Positions 1-5,715 of a stretch of DNA of 14,414 nucleotides are shown here, in pieces. The notes beneath the pieces are model-generated. The model was not told the origin of the DNA, ran no database searches, and was given only the letters and a program-made list of their open reading frames with translations. Every line of letters begins with the position of its first letter. Position 1 is the stretch's first letter. This DNA comes from an uncultured Prevotella sp. GTDB taxonomy: Bacteria; Bacteroidota; Bacteroidia; Bacteroidales; Bacteroidaceae. The DNA is taken from assembly GCA_900542795.1 (NCBI GenBank), contig UQPD01000056.1:1-14414 (forward strand). Direction: 5' to 3'. The translations under genes were made by a program, and so were the position numbers.

Positions 1-100
1 TTATTACTTGTATACACATAGTTTGTATTACTTATTACCTATTACTTATTACTTGCAAACACATAGTTTGTATTACTTATTACTTATTACTTCTTACTTG
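1..100. repeat. 45-bp tandem repeat, about 2.2 copies
   Basis: Positions 1-45 and 46-90 are two copies of a 45-base unit that differ at only three positions; 91-100 begins a third copy (TTCTTACTTG against TTATTACTTG). Each unit is itself built from TTATTAC-like heptamers and carries an ACATAGTTTG core. In the second unit CAAAC and GTTTG form a small inverted repeat around ACATA. The array ends about 85 bases before the sigma factor start. It could be a slippage-prone AT-rich spacer or part of the sigma gene's control region. No clean TAnnTTTG promoter box is visible between 1 and 184. Confidence 0.85.
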
Positions 101-184
101 ATTTCAATTAGTAATTTTTTTTGTTTTCTTGTGTTACAAAATAGAACTACTTACGTTATATATATAGAACATCAAAAATAAACA

Positions 185-709
185 ATGGCAGACACAGCTG
201 ATAAGAACACTGTGCTCAATGCCTTTCAACGCTTGAAGGGACGGTTGCGACAAATGGCTGCACGTATAACAGGTGATGAAATTTGTGCTGACGATGTGTT
301 GCAAGACGCTTTTGTGAAGTTGTGGGTCAGGCGGAGCGATATTGGTTCGGACAATGAGGCTTGTGCTTTGATGACAACTACGGTTCGTAATCTGAGCATT
401 GATGAAATACGACGGCAAAAACATTTGGCGTGTACGTCTGTAGATGAACAATGTGAGGAACCGCCTGATGATGCTTATGAACTACAACGTGCTGCAGAAG
501 AACGTTTGCGTAAAATTGAACTGATTATAGCACAAAGGCTGACTCCTGTGCAACGTCGCATTTTACTGATGCGTGATTGTGATGGATTAGATTACGATTA
601 TATTGCGCAGAAACTTCAAATGCAAGCTGCTGCCGTGCGTATGCAGTTGTCGAGAGCGAGAAAGGTGGTTAGAGACATTTACAGAGAGCAGGAAAATGGG
701 CTTTCTTGA
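185..709 (+). CDS. ECF-type RNA polymerase sigma factor
   Basis: A 174-residue sigma-70 family protein of the extracytoplasmic-function type, which directs RNA polymerase to a small set of promoters in response to an envelope signal. Region 2 covers about residues 10-80, with the core-binding motif DDVLQDAFVKLW at 36-47. Region 4 covers about 113-166, with a helix-turn-helix in DYDYIAQKLQMQAAAVRMQ followed by the basic LSRARK. There is no region 1.1 or 3, and the length is normal for the class. The ATG at 185 is preceded by an AT-rich, Shine-Dalgarno-free leader, as usual in Bacteroidetes. It is the first gene of a five-gene run ending at 3585; the following membrane protein is its likely anti-sigma partner. 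The family is certain; the stimulus and target promoters are unknown. Confidence 0.95.
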   Translation: MADTADKNTVLNAFQRLKGRLRQMAARITGDEICADDVLQDAFVKLWVRRSDIGSDNEACALMTTTVRNLSIDEIRRQKHLACTSVDEQCEEPPDDAYELQRAAEERLRKIELIIAQRLTPVQRRILLMRDCDGLDYDYIAQKLQMQAAAVRMQLSRARKVVRDIYREQENGLS

Positions 710-751
710 TAGAAGCCTTTCCTAAAAAACTTCTCTGAAACAAAATTCGTT

Positions 752-1327
752 ATGAAGAGTAATAAATTACAGATTATAGGCGAGGAGCAAAATCCACAAC
801 TAACACGTTGTGAGGCTTTGGACTTGGTTGATCGCTATTTTGACGCTCAAACAACGGAGTTTGAGGAGCTGATGCTTAAGAACTATGTTGTGAACGAGGG
901 GCGTGAAGATGCTGCGTTTGATGAGGTGCGTGCGCTTATGGGACTTATGGTTTATGCAAAATCACATGTTTCTTTGAAAAAGCCTTCAGTTGAACAACAT
1001 GCTGATGAGCAGATAGGCGCAAGAAATGTTCATGAGAAGATGTTCTGTGAGGACGTGATCCTTCGGAAGTCTCGTTGGACAGTTGTGCGGAAGGTGGCTG
1101 CGATTGCAGCTGTGGTGTGTGTAGTTGGTGGAGCTGCTTTAGCTGTAACACATTATAAGATGCAAAATCAGTGCATTGCTTATGTTGATGGGCATAAAAC
1201 AACGGATAGGGATGAGGTGGTGCGTGCCATGCATCAATCTGTTGCAGATGTGGGATTTAACGAAGGAGATGCAGTGGTTAAAGATCAGTTGCACGATATG
1301 TTTAATACGATAAACCAGATAGAATAA
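752..1327 (+). CDS. Single-pass membrane protein, putative anti-sigma factor
   Basis: 191 residues. The N-terminal 108 or so residues are charged and soluble (for example EALDLVDRYFDAQTTEFEEL at 21-40, like the short helical N-terminal segments of many Bacteroidales sigma-linked proteins). One hydrophobic segment follows at about 111-132 (VVRKVAAIAAVVCVVGGAAL), then a short outer part (133-191) containing CIAYVDGHKTTDRDEVVRAM. This is the cytoplasm-membrane-periplasm layout expected of an anti-sigma factor. I see no HxxxCxxC zinc-binding anti-sigma signature, so the role is inferred from position directly after the ECF gene (42-base gap) and from topology. The next gene starts 8 bases after its stop, so the two are cotranscribed. 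It could also be a structural membrane protein under sigma control. Confidence 0.7.
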   Translation: MKSNKLQIIGEEQNPQLTRCEALDLVDRYFDAQTTEFEELMLKNYVVNEGREDAAFDEVRALMGLMVYAKSHVSLKKPSVEQHADEQIGARNVHEKMFCEDVILRKSRWTVVRKVAAIAAVVCVVGGAALAVTHYKMQNQCIAYVDGHKTTDRDEVVRAMHQSVADVGFNEGDAVVKDQLHDMFNTINQIE

Positions 1328-1335
1328 TCGAAGTT

Positions 1336-1812
1336 ATGAACAACAGTATTCGAAAATATCATTTTATATTCCTATGGCTCATGGCACTTTTTCTGCCTTT
1401 ACAGGTTTGTGCGCAAAAGGGCTTGAATGTGAATGCACTGTTTGGCGGACATTATCGTAAACAGCGTGAGGTTACCGAAGTGTTGATGAAGGGACGACAG
1501 TTAGAAAGTTACAAGCTTACACTGTTTAGAAGTTTGACTTTACCTGTGGCTACCGCACATGCTGCACGTGTGGAGACTTTGGTTCGTGCTGATGCAAAAG
1601 CTGCTATCGATAAAGAGGCTGCTTTGCGAGGACAACACCTTTATTATGGCTTTTATCAGTTGCGGCCCGTGGGACATACGCGACGCTATTTGTTTTATCG
1701 AAACAACTCTTTGCGAAATGTGGGGGCTAAGCAAGCAACCGTTACGCTTATCTATATGGAGGGGCAGGCTACGCTTGATGAACTCAGACATACTTTTGGT
1801 AAACAACGGTAA
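1336..1812 (+). CDS. Small exported protein of unknown function
   Basis: 158 residues with a clear signal peptide: basic MNNSIRKYH, a hydrophobic stretch (FIFLWLMALFLPLQ) and a probable type I cleavage site after VCA at residue 26. The cysteine lies in a poor lipobox context, so lipoprotein processing is unlikely. The mature part (about 132 residues) has GLNVNALFGGHYRKQREVTE near its start and is basic, with many Arg and Lys. No enzyme motif is visible. It lies 8 bases after the preceding membrane protein and 55 before the next gene, inside the sigma-factor operon. It resembles small exported proteins that commonly follow such sigma genes in Bacteroidales, but I cannot name a function. A periplasmic component or substrate of the system is the natural guess. 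Confidence 0.75.
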   Translation: MNNSIRKYHFIFLWLMALFLPLQVCAQKGLNVNALFGGHYRKQREVTEVLMKGRQLESYKLTLFRSLTLPVATAHAARVETLVRADAKAAIDKEAALRGQHLYYGFYQLRPVGHTRRYLFYRNNSLRNVGAKQATVTLIYMEGQATLDELRHTFGKQR

Positions 1813-1867
1813 AGGGGCTAATCTTTTAAAAAAAACAATTTTGAGATTTTTGATTTACTCCATCATT

Positions 1868-2746
1868 ATGAAGAAATTTATTATATTTTTCCTATTAAGC
1901 CTTGCATCAATTTGTGTTTTAAAGGCTTATGCTCAGGACATTATAGCATCCGACACGGTGCGTACCCTTCGTCCTGACAGTGTAATTGTGATTGAAAGTG
2001 ACTCTGTTACACAAATGTGTGTGTATGGACGTTTGAATGATCCTAATTATCGCATGGTTTACACTGTGAGTAAACCTACAGATGCTTATACGCAAATTGA
2101 AGAACATAATTCAAAGTGGGACTTTACGTTGCCCTTTCAAAAGACTGAGCCTGCAAAAGGCAAAGATATTGTGTTTAATGGTTTTGACATGATGCATCTG
2201 GGTGTGATGTTGCCTATTGATAAGACGAATGTTGTGAAGAGCAATGTGGGACTTAACGTGGGTGGCGATTTGGTAAACGTAGAGTTCGTTTTGCCCAATC
2301 GTAAGAATCACTTCTTTATAGGTGTGGGGGCTGAAGCGAACTTGTTGTGGCAAGATAAGAGTGTGGCTTGGCAAAAGCTGGATGGCAAACTTACTGCAAA
2401 CGCTTATAGGGCTGATAGTTATAAACATCGTTCGCTTTTAAGTTATACGGCTCTCACCTTACCTTTGTGTTATCAGCACGATTTTGGACGTGAGTTCTTT
2501 GTACGTTTGGCGGTAATTCCGCAGTATGTTGTTGCTGCGCATGTCGTTAATCATTACAAAATAGCGGCTTGCTCTTACACAGATAAGTATAAAAATTTGC
2601 CTATAAATCGTTTTAACTTGGCTTTCCGTATTGATTTTGCTACGCAAAGTGCTGGAGGCGTGTATGTGCAGTATATGCCCTTCAATACGTTTAAGGATGG
2701 TAATCCTGCGAACTTTAAAATGTTGAGTGTAGGTTGGACTTTATAA
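1868..2746 (+). CDS. Exported protein, probable outer-membrane beta-barrel
   Basis: 292 residues from the ATG at 1868. An in-frame opening extends upstream to 1559, but that stretch overlaps the previous gene and lacks a signal peptide, whereas 1868 begins MKKFIIFFLLSLASICVLKA with cleavage likely after AYA at residue 22. The mature protein starts with an acidic, Ser/Asp-rich linker. It then has a series of alternating hydrophobic and polar strands (GVMLPIDKTN, SNVGLNVGGDLVNVEFVLP, FFIGVGAEANLLW, FFVRLAVIPQYVVAAH), and ends SVGWTL, with an aromatic residue near the C-terminus. That pattern suits an outer-membrane barrel of roughly 8-10 strands. It is the fourth gene of the sigma-factor operon. 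No named family is recognised. Confidence 0.75.
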   Translation: MKKFIIFFLLSLASICVLKAYAQDIIASDTVRTLRPDSVIVIESDSVTQMCVYGRLNDPNYRMVYTVSKPTDAYTQIEEHNSKWDFTLPFQKTEPAKGKDIVFNGFDMMHLGVMLPIDKTNVVKSNVGLNVGGDLVNVEFVLPNRKNHFFIGVGAEANLLWQDKSVAWQKLDGKLTANAYRADSYKHRSLLSYTALTLPLCYQHDFGREFFVRLAVIPQYVVAAHVVNHYKIAACSYTDKYKNLPINRFNLAFRIDFATQSAGGVYVQYMPFNTFKDGNPANFKMLSVGWTL

Positions 2747-2766
2747 TTTTAAAAAAAAGTATCACT

Positions 2767-3585
2767 ATGTCAGTTCATATGTATATATTGTCTGCAGCAT
2801 TGCTGTTTGTTGCAGCACCCATGGCGCATGCGTCGGCACCCGAATCTGTTAGTGCATGTTCTAATGACACATTGGTCAATGTTGAGAAAAAGGAATGTTG
2901 CATTTCCTCATCCGATACGATTTCAACTAAAAGTCATAAGGTAGTGTTGCATCGTAGCAAAAAAAATACGAAACATAAATATTTAGGAAGCTTGGGGCTT
3001 TATGGTGGTTTTTTGCATCCATTAGGTGCTCCGCAATGGATGCAGACAAATATGGCAGCATCTAACGAAATTGGTTTTGAGCTTGAATTATATCGTTCGT
3101 ATAATAGCAAGCGCAATCGCTACTTCTCATTGGGATTAGACTTTGATTGGCGCAACTATCGTACTACAGGACGTCAACGCTTTGTGCAAGACGAGGCTGA
3201 AAATTTGGTTATGACGAGCTATCCAACCGAAGCGAGTCACACTTATAGTTCGCGCATAAAGACTTTTTCGGTAGGCATTCCTTTGCGTTATAACTTTGTT
3301 TTGCCCAAACATTGGCGTGTTGATGTTGCTGCTGTGGTACGTTTCAATACTTTTGCTACGGCTGAGAGTTATTATGATGTGCCTGATGCAGCTATGCAAG
3401 TAAATCATCATGTGAAGGAGAGTTACTCACATCTACATCAAACCCCTGTAAGTGTTGACTTTAAGGCACGTTTGCTTTGGCGTTTCATAGGTATGTATGC
3501 CACCTATAGTCCTTGTCGCGTGCTTAATGCTGACTATGGTCCAAAGTTCACACCTTTTTCTGTCGGAGCAGTTTTCTCTTTATAA
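2767..3585 (+). CDS. Exported protein, probable outer-membrane beta-barrel
   Basis: 272 residues from the ATG at 2767. A TTG start at 2734 would overlap the preceding gene and would put a basic stretch before the signal peptide, so the ATG is preferred. Residues 1-23 form a signal peptide (MSVHMYILSAALLFVAAPMA, cleavage near AHA or ASA). A polar linker of about 50 residues containing a short Cys-Cys segment (KKECCISS) precedes barrel-like strands from about residue 77: YLGSLGLYGGFLHPLG, NEIGFELELYRSY, RYFSLGLDFDWRNY, TFSVGIPLRYNFVLP, WRVDVAAVVRFNTFA, VDFKARLLWRFIGMYATYSP. The protein ends in FSVGAVFSL. It is the last gene of the sigma-factor operon, 20 bases after its neighbour, which it resembles in layout, and a strong terminator follows at once. 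No specific family is recognised. Confidence 0.75.
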   Translation: MSVHMYILSAALLFVAAPMAHASAPESVSACSNDTLVNVEKKECCISSSDTISTKSHKVVLHRSKKNTKHKYLGSLGLYGGFLHPLGAPQWMQTNMAASNEIGFELELYRSYNSKRNRYFSLGLDFDWRNYRTTGRQRFVQDEAENLVMTSYPTEASHTYSSRIKTFSVGIPLRYNFVLPKHWRVDVAAVVRFNTFATAESYYDVPDAAMQVNHHVKESYSHLHQTPVSVDFKARLLWRFIGMYATYSPCRVLNADYGPKFTPFSVGAVFSL

Positions 3586-3590
3586 AACAT

Positions 3591-3657
3591 AAGGGTGGTT
3601 CTAAGAATGTTGATTTTTAATTGCTAAAATCAGCATTCTTAGAACCATCCTTTTTTT
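3591..3657 (+). terminator. Very long hairpin terminator of the sigma-factor operon
   Basis: Left arm 3591-3617 pairs with right arm 3626-3652 over 27 positions; the only non-Watson-Crick pairs are two G-U wobbles (3595 with 3648, 3610 with 3633). The loop is TAATTGCT, and a run of seven T follows at 3651-3657. Both wobbles are allowed in the + strand RNA and would be A-C mismatches in the other strand, which fits + strand use. The outer part of the arms (AAGGGTGGTTCTAA) recurs at 8025-8062. Confidence 0.9.
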
Positions 3658-3673
3658 AATAAGTACATAAAAA

Positions 3674-3803
3674 GCCCCGCCCTCACGGAAAATGTTGGAA
3701 CTTGAAGCTATGAGAAACGTGAGAAGCGGAGCCGAGGCGTGTGCGTTAGCCAGACCATGAATCGCGGTTTATGAAGATAAACCCTGGTTACGCACACATT
3801 TTC
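3674..3803 (-). other. Structured element of unknown identity (possible ncRNA or 3' UTR)
   Basis: Two adjacent hairpins fill 3674-3797. Hairpin 1 pairs GCCCCGC and CTCACG (3674-3680, 3682-3687) with CGTGAG and GCGGAGC (3718-3723, 3726-3732). Hairpin 2 pairs 3739-3753 with 3784-3797 (GTGTGCGT with ACGCACAC, plus CCAG with CTGG) and carries an inner perfect hairpin GGTTTA-TGAAGA-TAAACC at 3766-3783. In addition GAAAATGT in the loop of hairpin 1 (3688-3695) is exactly complementary to ACATTTTC at 3796-3803, a possible pseudoknot. On the - strand hairpin 1 ends in GCGGGGC followed by TTTTT, terminator-like, so - strand transcription from the response-regulator side is favoured. Wobble evidence is mixed between strands. 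I do not recognise a known RNA family. Confidence 0.5.
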
Positions 3804-3855
3804 ATCTCAAAAAATATAAGCTTGTGTATTTAAGCATGAAAAAGTATGAATAGCA

Positions 3856-4614
3856 TTACAACAGCTCAAACCTTTCCTTTAGTTTGCTGTAGTATCTGCG
3901 CGAAACTGTAAGTTCTATGTTTTCGTAGGGCGGACACATGCGGCAGCGTTGTGAGTTATTTTCAACAGCGGCCAAATAGGTAAGGTTTATAATACATGTG
4001 TTGCTAATGCGCACGTAGGCGGGATGTAGTGCCAACAAGTTGTCGGCTGTTACGCCTTTCTTTAGCAAGTGGTTGGTTCGGTCAGTGAGTGTGAGCTGCC
4101 ATGTGCGAAACTCGCTTTGGTATACAAACATCAGTGTCTGTTCCATGCTAACCAAAAGTAGTTCGCTCATTGTTTGCATTGCCATGCGTTGTGGGGTATC
4201 GTCAGCGCCAAATCCTTTAATCTCTTTAGTTGCTGGCACTTCCTCAACCAATCTGTCCATTACCGTGTTCAGTTCGCTCAACTTGTAGGGTTTTAACAAG
4301 AAGTCGAAAGCCTGTTGGCGTATGGCATCAATCATATAGTTGGAGAAGGCTGTGTAGAAGATGGCTTTAAATGAGAAGTTTACTCTGGGGCGAATGCTAT
4401 CGAGAAATTCAAGTCCTGTCTTCCCAGGTACCTCTACATCGAGAAATAACGCATCGGGTCGCATTTCAATGAGCGGAAGGGTTGCATCGGTGTAGTTAGT
4501 AAATGTGCATACTTCCTTCACGTCCTCGCGTTGTCTGAGATCGTCTGCCAATGTGTTAAGCGACATGACATTGTCGTCAACAATAAATATGGTAAGGCCC
4601 TTTTTCTCGCTCAT
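3856..4614 (-). CDS. LytTR-family two-component response regulator
   Basis: 252 residues. An N-terminal receiver domain (about 7-125) has all the phosphorylation residues: acidic pair D13-D14, phospho-acceptor D59 in LFLDVEVPG, T88 in FYTAFS and K108 in LLKPY. The C-terminal LytTR DNA-binding domain (about 145-250) shows HPAYVRISNTCIINLTYLAA and ends in SRRYYSKLKERFELL. It would bind promoter DNA as a dimer once phosphorylated. No histidine kinase lies in the window and the gene stands alone, so its partner is elsewhere. Its upstream side is a 567-base gene-free stretch shared divergently with padR; the nearest good -7 box would give a leader of about 300 bases. Downstream lies the structured element at 3674-3803. 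The family is certain; the target genes are unknown. Confidence 0.93.
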   Translation of the reverse strand: MSEKKGLTIFIVDDNVMSLNTLADDLRQREDVKEVCTFTNYTDATLPLIEMRPDALFLDVEVPGKTGLEFLDSIRPRVNFSFKAIFYTAFSNYMIDAIRQQAFDFLLKPYKLSELNTVMDRLVEEVPATKEIKGFGADDTPQRMAMQTMSELLLVSMEQTLMFVYQSEFRTWQLTLTDRTNHLLKKGVTADNLLALHPAYVRISNTCIINLTYLAAVENNSQRCRMCPPYENIELTVSRRYYSKLKERFELL

Positions 4615-4700
4615 TTTTTAATTCTTTGTTAGAAAACTTTGTTGCAATTTGTTGCAAACAAGTTTTTGGAAATGCAATCCAATTTTCAAGTAATGTTTCT

Positions 4701-4739
4701 TTGTGGCAATGCGTTTTCAAAAATGCTTTAATGCCACAA
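4701..4739. repeat. Inverted repeat in the response-regulator leader
   Basis: TTGTGGCA (4701-4708) and TGCCACAA (4732-4739) are perfect 8-base arms. The 23-base interior can fold further through GC-TTTT with AAAA-GC. No T-run follows the right arm directly on either strand, so an operator or a leader hairpin is likelier than a terminator. It lies 87 bases upstream of the response-regulator start. Confidence 0.5.
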
Positions 4740-4919
4740 CATTGCTTGGCGTATGGCAATTTGTGGAAATGTTTTGTAATGCTTGTTTTTAAATCTTTGG
4801 ATTGTGGGTTTAAGTGTAGAGAATGTTATGTGAGGAGTGTTGTATTTTTGTTTTATGACAACAGACTTCTTAACAATAGTCTCTCTTTACTTTTAATTGT
4901 GATAGGTTGTTGTTGTGTG

Positions 4920-4927
4920 CAAATGTA
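4920..4927 (-). promoter_or_regulatory. Possible -7 box for the response regulator
   Basis: On the - strand this reads TACATTTG, a perfect match to the Bacteroidetes TAnnTTTG element. No convincing TTTG element lies about 19-21 bases upstream. If used, transcription starts near 4914 and gives a leader of about 300 bases. The motif is short, so a chance match is possible. Confidence 0.3.
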
Positions 4928-5119
4928 CAACTAAAAAACTTAATTTTCATCATCATTTTTCACGAAACGAGCATAGAATGCAATAAACCATATATAGGTT
5001 GCATAATTGATGGTATGAGTGGTTTGATTTTGTACATACCTTACCGATGATAAATATAGGTTTATAGCTCTTCAATGTTTAATAAAACATAAAAACGATA
5101 ACTTTGATAGTACTTTGTA

Positions 5120-5150
5120 TTGCATAGTACCTATGTTTTACATACATTTG
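5120..5150 (+). promoter_or_regulatory. padR promoter with overlapping dyad
   Basis: TACATTTG at 5143-5150 is a perfect TAnnTTTG box; TTG at 5120-5122 lies 20 bases upstream in -33 position. Transcription would start near 5157, about 25 bases before the padR ATG. A second perfect box, TAACTTTG, is at 5099-5106. The perfect inverted repeat TATGT-TTT-ACATA (5132-5144) overlaps the start of the -7 box, and ATAGTAC occurs twice (5107-5113, 5124-5130). These are sensible positions for autorepression by PadR, which commonly binds ATGT/ACAT dyads. Confidence 0.55.
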
Positions 5151-5181
5151 CAGCATCAAATCTTTAAAACTGCACACAGTT

Positions 5182-5541
5182 ATGAATGTAGACAATGCAA
5201 AATCGCAAATGCGCAAGGGCATGCTTGAGTATTGCGTGCTGTTGTTGCTGAGCAAAGAGGCAAGTTATGCCAACGATATTATCGGTCGTTTAAAACAAGC
5301 AGAGCTGATGGTTGTAGAAGGCACACTCTATCCGTTGCTTACTCGCTTAAAAAAAGATGGACTTTTGTCTTACGAATGGCGCGAGAGCACCCAAGGTCCA
5401 CCTCGTAAATATTATGCGCTGACTCCCGAAGGGCGTAATTTCTTACTTGAGTTAGACATTGCTTGGAACGAGTTGGTACGTACGGTTGGTTTGCTTAAAG
5501 GCATAGCACCACAGATACCTTTTATAGCCTCTAAAGAGTAG
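5182..5541 (+). CDS. PadR-family transcriptional regulator
   Basis: 119 residues, about the length of the short (PadR-s2 type) members. The winged helix is plain: GMLEYCVLLLLSKEASYAND at 13-32, recognition region VVEGTLYPLLTRLKKDGLLS at about 44-63, and the wing GPPRKYYALTPEG. The C-terminal helix (RNFLLELDIAWNELVRTVGLL) serves dimerisation. Such proteins are usually repressors released by a ligand or a membrane partner. The next gene, 174 bases on, encodes a PspC-domain membrane protein, a pairing seen repeatedly in Bacteroidetes, so PadR very probably controls it and itself. The gap between them has no recognisable TAnnTTTG box, which favours cotranscription. No ligand-binding domain is present. 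Confidence 0.93.
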   Translation: MNVDNAKSQMRKGMLEYCVLLLLSKEASYANDIIGRLKQAELMVVEGTLYPLLTRLKKDGLLSYEWRESTQGPPRKYYALTPEGRNFLLELDIAWNELVRTVGLLKGIAPQIPFIASKE

Positions 5542-5715
5542 GCAAAACTTTCAAATTCAGCACTCTTTTTACGACAGGAAAGGAAAAAGCAGCGTAAAAC
5601 TGTTGCAAAATGCCTTTTATGTCGTTTATATAAAAGAGGTGCAATTAAACTAACGCATTCTGTGATAAAGTGCAGCAATGTTACTTGAAACGGAATGCTA
5701 ACACACATCACAACA

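Larger units (their letters stand above)
4615..5181. other. Gene-free divergent intergenic region
   Basis: 567 bases between two divergent genes with no credible coding sequence: the open frames here are T-rich artefacts without a family signature. It holds a dyad at 4701-4739 (TTGTGGCA and TGCCACAA with a partly self-complementary centre), an imperfect dyad at 4978-5004 (ATGCAA...CC with GGTTGCAT), a 9-base direct repeat ATATAGGTT at 4992 and 5054, and promoter boxes for both directions. The left half is unusually rich in repeated GTTGCAA and TTTGTGG-like words. Confidence 0.6.

Noticed and set aside
1..100. CRISPR array
   Set aside because: The 45-base units are contiguous with no unique spacers and there are no cas genes.
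1559..1867. Upstream extension of the exported protein that starts at 1868
   Set aside because: It overlaps the previous gene in another frame, and only the ATG at 1868 gives a signal peptide.
3739..3797. Integron attC-like site, suggested by GTTAGCC and the paired arms
   Set aside because: The core does not fit GTTRRRY, there is no integrase or cassette array, and the arms pair as a continuous RNA-like helix.
3663..3803. tmRNA, RNase P RNA or SRP RNA
   Set aside because: None of their conserved sequence blocks is present on either strand.
4626..4934. A + strand open frame of 102 codons in the divergent region
   Set aside because: Cys/Phe-rich composition typical of translated T-rich noncoding DNA, no recognisable domain, and it crosses the dyad at 4701-4739.
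5542..5715. Separate promoter for the pspC-domain gene
   Set aside because: No TAnnTTTG box is visible; the short GCATTC/GAATGC arms near 5655-5698 are too weak to call.
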